Origin: Afipia sp.
GTDB lineage: Bacteria > Pseudomonadota > Alphaproteobacteria > Rhizobiales > Xanthobacteraceae
Assembly: GCA_017308575.1 (NCBI GenBank)
Contig: JAFKEQ010000005.1
Coordinates: 62,001-126,000 of the forward strand
Direction: 5' to 3'
DNA length: 64,000 nt
A program made the position numbers and the translations under genes. Positions 37,315 through 45,877 of this stretch are shown here, piece by piece. The notes beneath the pieces were generated by a model. It saw nothing but the letters and a program-made list of their open reading frames with translations, had not been told where the DNA came from and did not search any database. Within the stretch, counting starts at the first letter, position 1. Each line of letters opens with the position of its first letter.

Positions 37315-38088
37315 ATGATCCGAGCCTGGCTCGACCTCTCCCCTGCAGGCATCTTTGCCGTGCTGATCGTCCTCTATTTCGGCATGCCGCTGCTGCTGGC
37401 CGTTCTCGCCTTCTGCCCGCCGTTCAGACGCCCTATCCAATCGCTGGGCGGCGTGGTGGCGCCGTTCTTCAACGGCGTCGCCATCCTGTTCGCACTGCTG
37501 ACGGGCTTCCTCGCTAACGACGTCGCGGTGCGCGGCCGGCAGGCCTATAGCGCCGTCCATGCCGAGGCCGGGGAATTGCGCAATGTCCATACGCTCAGCG
37601 TCGCATCGGCGTCGGACATGCGCACCATCCGCGCGGCCCTGAAGACCTACGTCAATTCGGTCATCAACGAGGAATGGCCGGCGATGGACGAGATGAAAAC
37701 GTCTCCTTCCACGGCGGTGGCCTATGACAACCTGCTGCGCGAGGTCAGCGTCCCCTCCATCGCGAAGGACTCGGGACAGGCGGTTCATTCCGCTCTGCTC
37801 AATGCTACCGTGCGCGCAGGCACCGCGCGTAACGACCGTCTCGCATTGTCCGCAGATCACACCAACGACCTGAAATGGCTGGTGGTGATTGTGCTCGGCC
37901 TGCTGACACAAGTCGGTATCGGCCTCGTGCATCTGGATAAGCCGCGGGCTTTCCTTGCATGTCTGGCCGTTTTCGCCAGCGCGGCGGTGGTCACCCTTGG
38001 TCTTGTTGCACTTCAGGAGTATCCATTCGACGGCACGTTCCAGGTCTCGTCCGCGCCGATCAAGGCATTGCAGACGCTGAGCGAGTGA
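37315..38088 (+). CDS. DUF4239-like membrane protein
   Basis: A 257-residue protein with an N-terminal pair of membrane segments (AGIFAVLIVLYFGMPLLLAV and VVAPFFNGVAILFALLTGFL), a cytoplasmic or periplasmic middle part with HAEAGELRNVHTLS and VNSVINEEWPAM, and C-terminal membrane segments (WLVVIVLGLLTQVGIGLV, AFLACLAVFASAAVVTLGLV). This layout fits the bestrophin-like DUF4239 family, of unknown function. Start ATG 37315 has AAGAAGG 8 bases upstream and is preferred to 37243. It sits on the opposite strand inside the dcw cluster, between divergent ddl and convergent murB (4 bases apart). Confidence 0.7.
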   Translation: MIRAWLDLSPAGIFAVLIVLYFGMPLLLAVLAFCPPFRRPIQSLGGVVAPFFNGVAILFALLTGFLANDVAVRGRQAYSAVHAEAGELRNVHTLSVASASDMRTIRAALKTYVNSVINEEWPAMDEMKTSPSTAVAYDNLLREVSVPSIAKDSGQAVHSALLNATVRAGTARNDRLALSADHTNDLKWLVVIVLGLLTQVGIGLVHLDKPRAFLACLAVFASAAVVTLGLVALQEYPFDGTFQVSSAPIKALQTLSE

Positions 38089-38092
38089 GCGC

Positions 38093-39016
38093 CTAGGCGC
38101 GCTCCACGCCGATCCGCTTGATCTCCCACTGAAGCTCGATGCCGGAGTTTTCCTTCACCCGCGCGCGCACCGTCTCGCCCAGCGTTTCGATGTCGTGACC
38201 TGTCGCATCGCCGGTGTTGATCAGAAAATTGCAGTGCATCTGCGACACCTGCGCGCCACCGACGCGAAAGCCGCGCATGCCCGCGGCATCGACCAGTTTC
38301 CACGCGCTGTGACCCGGCGGATTCTTGAAGGTCGAGCCCCCGGTCTTCTCGCGGATCGGCTGCGCGGTTTCGCGATGGTTCTGCACCTCGTTCATGCGCG
38401 CGCGGATTGTCTCCGCATCCGTGATCCGGCCGCGATAGAGCGCCGAGGTAAAGATGACCGACGTATCCACGCCTGAGTTGCGATAAACGAATTTCATGTC
38501 GGCGTTCGAGAAGATGACGCGCTCGCCCGCGCGCGTGACACCGCTCGCCTCCACCAGCACGTCCTTGGTCTCGCCGCCGTTGGCACCGGCATTCATGCGC
38601 AGCGCGCCGCCGATCGAACCCGGAATGCCGAAGTAGAATTCCAGCCCGCCGATATTCGCCGCAGCGGCCGCTTCCGCCACGCGCTTGTCCAATGCAGCCG
38701 TGCCTGCACGAACCGTATCGCCGTCGGCCTTGATCTCGCCGAAGCCGCGCGGCGACAGACGAATGACCACGCCCGGCACACCGCCATCGCGCACGATCAG
38801 GTTGGAGCCGACGCCCACCGTATAGACCGGAATGTCGTTCGGCAGCCTCATAAGAAAGTACGCCAGATCATCCTCATCGGCGGGCGTGAACAGGATTTGC
38901 GCCGGACCGCCGACGCGAAACCATGTCAACAACGCGAGCGATTCATTCGCCAGCAAACGTCCGCGCAAATCCGGCATCACGGATTTCAGATCGGCGCTGA
39001 TGTCGGGGAAACTCAT
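38093..39016 (-). CDS. murB: UDP-N-acetylenolpyruvoylglucosamine reductase
   Basis: A 307-residue FAD enzyme that reduces UDP-GlcNAc-enolpyruvate to UDP-MurNAc with NADPH. Type II MurB features are visible: TWFRVGGPAQILFTPADEDDL near residue 30, VGVGSNLIVRDGGVPGVVIRL, GIPGSIGGALRMNAGANGGE, and the catalytic Ser region TGGSTFKNPPG. It ends with the typical MurB terminus. Its ATG overlaps the stop of the amidotransferase gene (ATGA) and is therefore translationally coupled to it. Its stop lies 4 bases from the convergent DUF4239-like gene. Confidence 0.97.
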   Translation of the reverse strand: MSFPDISADLKSVMPDLRGRLLANESLALLTWFRVGGPAQILFTPADEDDLAYFLMRLPNDIPVYTVGVGSNLIVRDGGVPGVVIRLSPRGFGEIKADGDTVRAGTAALDKRVAEAAAAANIGGLEFYFGIPGSIGGALRMNAGANGGETKDVLVEASGVTRAGERVIFSNADMKFVYRNSGVDTSVIFTSALYRGRITDAETIRARMNEVQNHRETAQPIREKTGGSTFKNPPGHSAWKLVDAAGMRGFRVGGAQVSQMHCNFLINTGDATGHDIETLGETVRARVKENSGIELQWEIKRIGVERA

Positions 39017-39711
39017 GAGAACGCTCCATCCAGCCAGGCTTCCAGCGCGCGCCGGCCCGCTGCGGCCGTTGCCGCGCCGCTGCGCGCAGCCTGCGCGCGC
39101 AAGGCGGATGGCGCAATGCCGACCTTCGACAGTTCGACGGCGTGGCCGATCAGCCAGCTTTCCAGCTTCTGCGGCGGAGTTTCGATGTGAAACTGCAGTC
39201 CGAGCACATGTGCGCCGATGGAAAAGGCCTGCGTTGGGCAGACCGCCGTCGATGCGAGCCGTGTCGCGCCCGGCGGCAGATCGAGATTGTCGCCGTGCCA
39301 GTGCAGCACATCGGCATTCGCAAACGGCGCGAGCACCGAACGCCTACCCTCGTCGGTCAGGTCGATCGGCGCATAGCCGATTTCCTTGGCGGGCCCCGGC
39401 GCCACGCGCGCGCCCAATGCTGCAGCGATCATCTGCGCGCCAAGGCAGATGCCGAGCGTCGGACGGCCTACATCGAGACGCGCGCGCAACGCGGCAATCT
39501 CATCCGCCACAAAGGGATATTCGTCGGTCTCGTAGACGCCGATCGGCCCGCCCAGCACAACAAGAAGGTCCACGCTCGTTACGGCATTCCGATCCAGCGG
39601 CGCGAGACCGGCCTCGACATAACGCAGCTCAAAGCCGCGCGCGGCGAGGATATCCGCCAGAATACCGGCGTCCTCGAAAGCCACATGACGTAACGCAAGA
39701 CAGGTGGCCAT
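39013..39711 (-). CDS. Class I glutamine amidotransferase in the dcw cluster
   Basis: A 232-residue stand-alone GATase1 protein (GMP-synthase-like amidotransferase family). The nucleophile elbow is GICLGAQM with Cys89; the other triad residues are His175 and Glu177 in LQFHIET. These enzymes release ammonia from glutamine and pass it to a partner or acceptor. There is no synthetase domain, so a partner or free substrate is expected. It starts 3 bases after the murC stop and overlaps the murB start (ATGA), so it is firmly part of murC-murB. By analogy with GatD, which works with a Mur-ligase homologue, it could amidate a peptidoglycan precursor; this is inference. A general glutamine or gamma-glutamyl role is the alternative. 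Confidence 0.85.
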   Translation of the reverse strand: MATCLALRHVAFEDAGILADILAARGFELRYVEAGLAPLDRNAVTSVDLLVVLGGPIGVYETDEYPFVADEIAALRARLDVGRPTLGICLGAQMIAAALGARVAPGPAKEIGYAPIDLTDEGRRSVLAPFANADVLHWHGDNLDLPPGATRLASTAVCPTQAFSIGAHVLGLQFHIETPPQKLESWLIGHAVELSKVGIAPSALRAQAARSGAATAAAGRRALEAWLDGAFS

Positions 39712-39714
39712 CCG

Positions 39715-41118
39715 TTATCCCAGCGCCTTCAACTCGCCCGGCAAAGCGTAAGCCCATTGCGTGATGTTACCCGCGCCGAGCAGCACGACGAAATCGTCCG
39801 GCTTGGCGACATCGCGCACGATGGACGCCAGCTTGTCCGCGCCCGGCAGCGGGATCACCTCGCGATGGCCATGCGCGCGCAGGCCAAGCACGAAGGAGTC
39901 GCGGTCGATGCCGGGGATCGGCGCTTCGCCCGCCGCATAGACATCGGCGACGATCACGGTGTCGGCGTCGTTGAAGCAGGTACAGAATTCTTCGAACAGC
40001 GATTGCAGCCGCGTGAAGCGGTGCGGCTGCACCACGGCGATGACGCGACCCTTGGTGGAATCGCGTGCGGCTTTCAGCACAGCGGCGATCTCCACCGGAT
40101 GATGGCCGTAGTCGTCGATGATGGTGACGCTCTTCCACTCGCCGGTCTTGGTGAAGCGCCGCTTCACGCCGCCGAAGCCGGCCAGCGACTTGCGGATCGT
40201 CTGGTCCGAAATGCCGATCTCGTGCGCGACGGCGATGGCCGCCGTGGCGTTGAGCGCATTGTGGCGGCCCGGCATCGGCAGGACGAGATCGGTGATGGCA
40301 TGCGCCAAGTCGGTCTTGCGGTTGCGGAACTCGACCTTGAACTTCGATCCGCCCGCGAAAGGGGTGAGATCGACCAGCCGCGCGTCGGCCTGCGGGTTCT
40401 CGCCGTAAGTGATGATGCGGCGGTCCTCGATCTTGCCGACCAGCGCCTGCACCACCGGATGATCGATGCACATCACCGCGAAGCCATAGAACGGCACGTT
40501 CTCGACGAAATCCTTGAACGCGTTCTGGACCGCGTCGAAGGTGCGGAAGTGATCGAGGTGTTCGGGGTCGACATTGGTGACGATGGCGACGTCGGTGGGC
40601 AGCTTGAGGAACGTGCCGTCGCTCTCGTCGGCTTCCACCACCATCCATTCGCCGGCACCGAGGCGCGCGTTGGTGCCATAGGCATTGATGATGCCGCCGT
40701 TGATGACGGTGGGATCGAGATTGCCGGCGTCGAGCAAGGTCGCGACCATCGAAGTCGTCGTGGTCTTGCCGTGGGTACCCGCGATGGCGATGCAGCTTTT
40801 CAGCCGCATCAGTTCCGCCAGCATCTCCGCACGGCGCACCACCGGAATGCGCTGGCCGCGCGCGGCCATCAATTCGGGATTGTCGCGCTTGATCGCGGTG
40901 GAGATCACGAGCACGTCGGCGCCGTTCACATTCTCGGCCTTGTGGCCGACGCTGATCTTGATGCCCTTCTCGCGCAGCCGCGTCACGTTCGCGTTTTCCG
41001 ACGCGTCGGAGCCCTGCACGGTGTAACCGAGATTGCACAGCACTTCGGCGATGCCGCTCATGCCGATGCCGCCGATACCGACGAAGTGAATGGGTCCGAT
41101 CTCGCGCGGCAGTCTCAT
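39715..41118 (-). CDS. murC: UDP-N-acetylmuramate--L-alanine ligase
   Basis: A 467-residue ATP-dependent Mur ligase that adds L-Ala to UDP-MurNAc, the first peptide step. Seen: Rossmann N terminus with HFVGIGGIGMSGIAEVL, ATP loop AGTHGKTTTTSM (about 110-121), central domain EADESDGTFLKL, and the C-terminal ligase domain with DDYGHHPVEIAAVL. It is followed by the amidotransferase after 3 bases. Upstream, it is cut off from murG by an MFS/LysR gene pair, so it must be transcribed from its own promoter in 41119-41255 or by read-through from the MFS gene. Confidence 0.98.
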   Translation of the reverse strand: MRLPREIGPIHFVGIGGIGMSGIAEVLCNLGYTVQGSDASENANVTRLREKGIKISVGHKAENVNGADVLVISTAIKRDNPELMAARGQRIPVVRRAEMLAELMRLKSCIAIAGTHGKTTTTSMVATLLDAGNLDPTVINGGIINAYGTNARLGAGEWMVVEADESDGTFLKLPTDVAIVTNVDPEHLDHFRTFDAVQNAFKDFVENVPFYGFAVMCIDHPVVQALVGKIEDRRIITYGENPQADARLVDLTPFAGGSKFKVEFRNRKTDLAHAITDLVLPMPGRHNALNATAAIAVAHEIGISDQTIRKSLAGFGGVKRRFTKTGEWKSVTIIDDYGHHPVEIAAVLKAARDSTKGRVIAVVQPHRFTRLQSLFEEFCTCFNDADTVIVADVYAAGEAPIPGIDRDSFVLGLRAHGHREVIPLPGADKLASIVRDVAKPDDFVVLLGAGNITQWAYALPGELKALG

Positions 41119-41255
41119 CGAGGGGTCTTTCTATCGGCGGCGGGACCTGCCCGCCGGGGGCGTTCCGGGGAGCGCCTCTTCAAACAGACGAAGCTGGCCG
41201 GGACAAGCCCGCCCAGCTCGAAAAAATACCAGATTTCTTGTGATTCGCGGTCCGA

Positions 41256-42443
41256 TCACTCCGCAGGCGCAGTGCAAGCCGGAACCGGCCGGGAGCGGCG
41301 GGCTTCGAGCCGGTTGCTGGCCATCGCGAGCACCATGCCGGCCAGCGGCACCAGCGCCGCGATCCAAGGCACCGATTCCAGCCCTGGCCCATGGTCGATC
41401 ACGGTGCCGCCGAGCCACGCACCGATCGCATTGCCGAGATTAAAGGCCGCGATGTTGAAGCTCGACGCCAGCGACTGACCCGCGCCCTGCGCCTTGTCCA
41501 GCACCCACATCTGCAGCGGCGGTGCGGTGGAAAAAGCCACGACGCCAAACAGAGCCGCGAACGCCACCATCCCGATCTTGCTGTGAAGCACGAAGGTCAT
41601 CAGCGCGAGCACCACCGACAGTGCGAACAGGCTGCCGAGCACCGTCGGCATCAGCCGCTTGTCCGCGAACCGGCCGCCCAGCAGATTGCCGATCAGAAGA
41701 CCGACACCGACCACGAGCAGGATTGGCGAGACGGCCGCGTCGGAGAAGCCGGTGACCTTGGTCAGCAGCGGCGCGAGATAGGTAAAGACCGCGAACACAC
41801 CGACCCATCCGAGCACGGTGGTCAGCAGCCCTGCCAGCACCGGGCCGCGCTTCAGCACCGCAAGGTCTTTCCTGAGATTGAAGGCTTCGGGCGCGGATTT
41901 GCTGGCCGGAACGAGCAGCGCGATGATCGCGAAAGCACCCACGCCGACCAGCGTGACCGCCCAGAATGTCGCGCGCCAGCCGAACTGCTGGCCAAGCCAT
42001 GTCCCGAACGGCACGCCGAGGATGGTCGCGACCGTCAGGCCCGTGAACATGATCGCGATCGCCGATGCTTTCTTGTCGGAAGCCACCAGCGACGTCGCCA
42101 CCACCGAGCCGACACCGAAGAACGTGCCATGTGCAAAGGCCGTGAGCACGCGGGCCGCCATCAGGGCCCAGTAGTTCGGGGCGATGGCGCAGGCGAGATT
42201 GCCGATGGTGAAGACGGCCATCAGCACCAGCAGCGCCGTCTTGCGCGGCCAGCGGGCGGTGGCGATGGTCATGATGGGCGCGCCGAGCACCACGCCCAGC
42301 GCATAACCCGAGATCAGAAGCCCGGCGGCGGACACCGACACATGGAGATCGTGTCCGACCTCCAACAGCAGCCCCATGATGACGAATTCGGTGACGCCAA
42401 TTCCGAAAGCGCCGGCGGTGAGCGCGTAGAGTGCGAGCGGCAT
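41256..42443 (-). CDS. MFS efflux transporter (AraJ/YdhP-type)
   Basis: A 395-residue major facilitator with 12 predicted membrane segments. The first segment region ALTAGAFGIGVTEFVIMGLL and the motif ARWPRKTALLVLMAVF (loop 2-3) are typical of the drug/sugar efflux DHA1 branch (AraJ, YdhP, arabinose/chloramphenicol efflux). It is divergent from a LysR regulator with 111 bases between, the usual arrangement for a regulator and its efflux target. The pair is inserted between murG and murC. Substrate unknown. Confidence 0.87.
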   Translation of the reverse strand: MPLALYALTAGAFGIGVTEFVIMGLLLEVGHDLHVSVSAAGLLISGYALGVVLGAPIMTIATARWPRKTALLVLMAVFTIGNLACAIAPNYWALMAARVLTAFAHGTFFGVGSVVATSLVASDKKASAIAIMFTGLTVATILGVPFGTWLGQQFGWRATFWAVTLVGVGAFAIIALLVPASKSAPEAFNLRKDLAVLKRGPVLAGLLTTVLGWVGVFAVFTYLAPLLTKVTGFSDAAVSPILLVVGVGLLIGNLLGGRFADKRLMPTVLGSLFALSVVLALMTFVLHSKIGMVAFAALFGVVAFSTAPPLQMWVLDKAQGAGQSLASSFNIAAFNLGNAIGAWLGGTVIDHGPGLESVPWIAALVPLAGMVLAMASNRLEARRSRPVPACTAPAE

Positions 42444-42554
42444 GGATCAATCCTCGGTCGAATCCGGCAAGCGCCGGCATCCGGAGGATGTGGACCCAAA
42501 CGCATTGATGAACTAGAGTGCTATAAGTACTAATATTTATGAATTTAAATCACA
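42444..42554. promoter_or_regulatory. Divergent MFS/LysR promoter region
   Basis: The 111-base gap contains an A/T-rich stretch at 42517-42549 (CTATAAGTACTAATATTTATG and ATTTAAAT), unlike its GC-rich surroundings. A possible -35 for lysR is TTGATG at 42505-42510, with a weak -10 17 bases later. LysR-type sites (T-N11-A) are expected here but cannot be singled out with confidence. Confidence 0.4.
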
Positions 42555-43460
42555 ATGGCGCGACAGGACATCAACCGCTCCGGCGAGATGGAAGTTTTCA
42601 CCCGGGTGGTGGACCTCGGCGGATTCTCGGCGGCTGCGCGCGCGTTCCGGATGACGCCATCGGCGGTGAGTAAACTCGTGGCGCGGCTGGAAGCGCGGCT
42701 CGGCGTGCGGCTGATCAACCGGTCCACACGCAAGCTGCAGCTCACGCCGGAGGGCACGGCCTATTATGACCGCGCGGTCCGCATCCTCGACGAAATCGAA
42801 ACCGCGGAGCGTGAAGCCGCCGTCGGCGCAACGCCGCGTGGCCGCGTGCGGATCAACACCAGCGTGCCGTTCGGTCTGCACTGGCTGCTACCGCTGCTCC
42901 CCGGATTTCTCGCCAGACATCCGGGCGTCAGCGTCGATGTGGCGCTGACCGATACCGTGGTCGATCTGATGGACGAACGCGCGGATATCGCCATCCGCGT
43001 CGGACCCTTGCGCGAGTCGCGTCTCTTGGTACGCAAACTCGGCGAGAGCCGCATGGTCGTCGTCGCCTCGCCCTCATATCTCAAGGCGCACGGCACGCCG
43101 CGCACGCCATCCGATCTCGGCAAACACAACATGCTGGGTTTCTGTTTCTCCAAACAGATCGACGGCTGGCCGTTCCATGACGGCAAAGACGGCGTTGTTT
43201 CAATTCCACCGGTCGGCAACGTGCTGGTCAGCGACGGCGAAGCGATGCAGCGCGTGGCCATCGCGGGCGCAGGGCTTGCGCGTCTCGCGCGCTTTCATGT
43301 GGAAGCTGACATCAAGGCGGGGCGGCTCGTCCCCGTGCTAGAGGATTTCAATCCCGGCGATCTCGAACCAATCCACGCCGTCTTTGTCGGCCATGGCGGA
43401 CGGCTGCCCGCGCGGGTGCGCGCATTCCTCGATTATCTGGTCGAGAACGTAAAGCTGTAG
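42555..43460 (+). CDS. LysR family transcriptional regulator
   Basis: A 301-residue LTTR of the subfamily starting MARQDINRSGEMEVFTRVVD. The winged helix-turn-helix is GGFSAAARAFRMTPSAVSKLVARLEARLG (about 20-49), followed by RLINRSTRKLQLTPEG. The effector domain begins near residue 90 (GRVRINTSVPFGLHWLLPLLPGF). It probably controls the divergent MFS gene. Its stop directly abuts the stop of murG (convergent, no gap). Confidence 0.92.
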   Translation: MARQDINRSGEMEVFTRVVDLGGFSAAARAFRMTPSAVSKLVARLEARLGVRLINRSTRKLQLTPEGTAYYDRAVRILDEIETAEREAAVGATPRGRVRINTSVPFGLHWLLPLLPGFLARHPGVSVDVALTDTVVDLMDERADIAIRVGPLRESRLLVRKLGESRMVVVASPSYLKAHGTPRTPSDLGKHNMLGFCFSKQIDGWPFHDGKDGVVSIPPVGNVLVSDGEAMQRVAIAGAGLARLARFHVEADIKAGRLVPVLEDFNPGDLEPIHAVFVGHGGRLPARVRAFLDYLVENVKL

Positions 43461-44561
43461 TCAGAGTCCGGCGACCTTTGCTGCGAGATCCGCCAGCCGC
43501 TCGGCGGCATCGAGCCGACCGACCGCGCGCGCGTTCCCCGCCATCGCGGTGAGACGTGCAGGCTCGGCCGCAAGTGCCGAGATGTCCGCAGCAAGACGTT
43601 CGGGCGTGAAGTCGTTTTGCGCAATGCGGATCGCGCCGCCCGCCTTGTCCAGCACGCCGGCATTGGCGAACTGGTCCTGATCGATCGCGCCGGGCAGCGG
43701 CACGAGGATCGAGGGACGCCCGATGGCCGCGAGTTCTGCAACCGTGCCAGCGCCGGAGCGCGACACCACGAGATGCGCCGACGCCAGCCGCACCGGCAGA
43801 TCCGGGAAGAACGGCGCAAGTTCGGCCTTGATCCCGAGGCGGTCGTACACCGCGCGAACACGCTCCATATCCTCAGCACGCACCTGCTGCACAAGGCTCA
43901 ACCTGCGCCACAAGGCCGGATCGAGTTTCTCGATCGCAGGCGGAACGATGTCCGCCATGATGCGCGCGCCCTGACTGCCGCCCACCACGAGAAGACGCAG
44001 CGGCCCTGTCGTGTCCGGCGAGGCATAAGGCACGGCGGCGGCGGCGAGGATCGCGGGCCGCATCGGCGTTCCGGTGATGGTGTTTTTCTCCGCAAGCGCC
44101 GGATCGCGATCGAGCACGCCGGGCAGCGAAGTTGCAATCGCACTTACGCGCGAGGACAGCAGCCGGTTGGCGCGGCCGAGCACGGCATTGGAATCGTGAA
44201 TGACAGTGGGAATGCCGAGCAGCTTCGCCGCCAGCAGCGGCGGCAATGTCGGATAACCGCCGAAACCGACCACCGCTTTCGGCTTTTGCCGCAGCATCAG
44301 CGCCAGCGCCTTCAGGCCACCCGCGGCCAGCACCGCACCGGTGCGCGCCAGCGCCCATGGCGTTCGCCCACGCACCGTCTCGCTCGGCACCACATCCATC
44401 ATGTCGCGCGAAAACAATCCGCTGAAACGCAGTGCGCGGGAATCCGTCACCAGCCGCACGCGCGCGCCGCGCTTCATCAGCGCGACGCCGAGCGCCTCGG
44501 CGGGAAACAGATGGCCGCCGGTTCCACCCGCCGCCAGCATGATGAGAGGTTGGTCGCTCAT
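43461..44561 (-). CDS. murG: UDP-GlcNAc--lipid I N-acetylglucosaminyltransferase
   Basis: A 366-residue GT28 family glycosyltransferase that turns lipid I into lipid II at the inner face of the membrane. Seen: AAGGTGGHLFPAEALG at residues 10-25, GFGGYPTLPPLLAAKLLGIP, VVGGSQGARIMADIVP, and the C-terminal donor site VSRSGAGTVAELAAIGRPSI with LPGAIDQDQ. It follows ftsW after 44 bases. The dcw order continues normally to murC only after the inserted LysR/MFS pair. Confidence 0.97.
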   Translation of the reverse strand: MSDQPLIMLAAGGTGGHLFPAEALGVALMKRGARVRLVTDSRALRFSGLFSRDMMDVVPSETVRGRTPWALARTGAVLAAGGLKALALMLRQKPKAVVGFGGYPTLPPLLAAKLLGIPTVIHDSNAVLGRANRLLSSRVSAIATSLPGVLDRDPALAEKNTITGTPMRPAILAAAAVPYASPDTTGPLRLLVVGGSQGARIMADIVPPAIEKLDPALWRRLSLVQQVRAEDMERVRAVYDRLGIKAELAPFFPDLPVRLASAHLVVSRSGAGTVAELAAIGRPSILVPLPGAIDQDQFANAGVLDKAGGAIRIAQNDFTPERLAADISALAAEPARLTAMAGNARAVGRLDAAERLADLAAKVAGL

Positions 44562-44605
44562 ACTCTCAATTTCCGGACGTATTTATTATTTTGCGGACTA
44601 CGCGC

Positions 44606-45778
44606 TCAGGCGAAACTGTGCGCGGCATTGGCCGCGCCGATCGAATCCATTTCGACCTGCGGGCGCTGCCGCGTCAAGGCCAGCAGCATGCCGACGCCAT
44701 AGGCCAGCGACACCATCGACGAGCCACCATAGGAAATGAACGGCAGCGTCATGCCCTTCGCGGGCATCAGGTGCAGGTTCACCGCCATGTTGATCGAGGC
44801 CTGAATACCGAACATGATCGCAAGGCCTGCTGCTGCAAAACGCGCAAACAGATCCTCGCTTCGATAGGCGCGTGACAGCGCGCGAATGACGATGAAAGCG
44901 AACAGCGCCAGCAGCGCAAGACACAGAATGATGCCGAACTCTTCGGCAGCCACCGCGAAGACAAAGTCCGTGTGACTGTCGGGAAGAATACGCTTCACCG
45001 TGCCCTCGCCCGGTCCCTGCCCGAACCAGCCGCCATGAGTGAAGGATTCCATCGCCATATCGACCTGAAACGTATCGCCCGACGCGGGGTCCATGAATCG
45101 CTTGATACGGCCCGCGACATGCGGGACCATCATATACGCGCCGAACAGACCCACCGCGCCCGCGCCCATCAGGCCGAACACCCAGATGATGCGCATGCCC
45201 GCAATAAAGAACAGCGTGCTCCAGACCATGAGGAGCAGCATGGTCTGACCGAAGTCCGGCTCCAACACCAGCAGCGTCACCGTCATCATCAAGAGACCGA
45301 GCGCCATCGACGTCGCCGGCATTTCGGGGCGCTTGGCGGATTCCGCGAACAGCCACGCCACCAGCACCACGAACGCGGGCTTGAGGGATTCGGAGGCCTG
45401 GATATTGACGCCCAGGATAGTGATCCAGCGCTTCGCACCCTTGACCTCCGGTCCAACCAGCAGCGTCGCCACGATCAGAACGACACTGACCACGAAGACG
45501 ATCAGCGCGGTGCGGCGCACCTGCCGCGGCGACAGGAACGACACCGCCAGCATCACGATGGCGGACGGAACCAGAAACAGCACATGCCGGTTGAAGAAAT
45601 GAAACGGATCGAGGCCGATGCGCACGGCGACCGGCGGACTTGCCGCCAGCGACAGGATCACACCGCCGAGCATCAGCGTCATGAAGGCGGCCAGCAGCAG
45701 CCGGTCCACCGTCCACCACCATTCACTGAAGGGCGTGCGCTGCTCGCGGGAAATCATGGGCCGTCGCCCCTCTGCCAT
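44606..45778 (-). CDS. ftsW: Septal peptidoglycan polymerase FtsW
   Basis: A 390-residue SEDS glycosyltransferase with about 10 membrane segments that polymerises septal glycan from lipid II together with FtsI. Characteristic stretches are GAKRWITILGVNIQASESLKP, LEPDFGQTMLLLM, FTHGGWFGQGPGEGTVK, PDSHTDFVFAVAAEEFG and PFISYGGSSMVSLAYGVG. It lies between murD and murG in the standard dcw order. The start at 45778 is the first of two nearby ATG codons; MISREQRTPFSEWWW eight residues in is an alternative. Confidence 0.97.
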   Translation of the reverse strand: MAEGRRPMISREQRTPFSEWWWTVDRLLLAAFMTLMLGGVILSLAASPPVAVRIGLDPFHFFNRHVLFLVPSAIVMLAVSFLSPRQVRRTALIVFVVSVVLIVATLLVGPEVKGAKRWITILGVNIQASESLKPAFVVLVAWLFAESAKRPEMPATSMALGLLMMTVTLLVLEPDFGQTMLLLMVWSTLFFIAGMRIIWVFGLMGAGAVGLFGAYMMVPHVAGRIKRFMDPASGDTFQVDMAMESFTHGGWFGQGPGEGTVKRILPDSHTDFVFAVAAEEFGIILCLALLALFAFIVIRALSRAYRSEDLFARFAAAGLAIMFGIQASINMAVNLHLMPAKGMTLPFISYGGSSMVSLAYGVGMLLALTRQRPQVEMDSIGAANAAHSFA

Positions 45779-45877
45779 AGGTTAACGGGGTATTACTCCC
45801 GCATCATGGTTTCCGGAGAGTTAAAGATGGGCAAATACGAGAAAATATCTCGTCAAAGTGTCGGAAGACCCGAACGC

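Noticed and set aside
39757..41478. 573-codon open frame antisense to murC and beyond
   Set aside because: Same shadow effect; murC on the minus strand explains the sequence and no family features appear.
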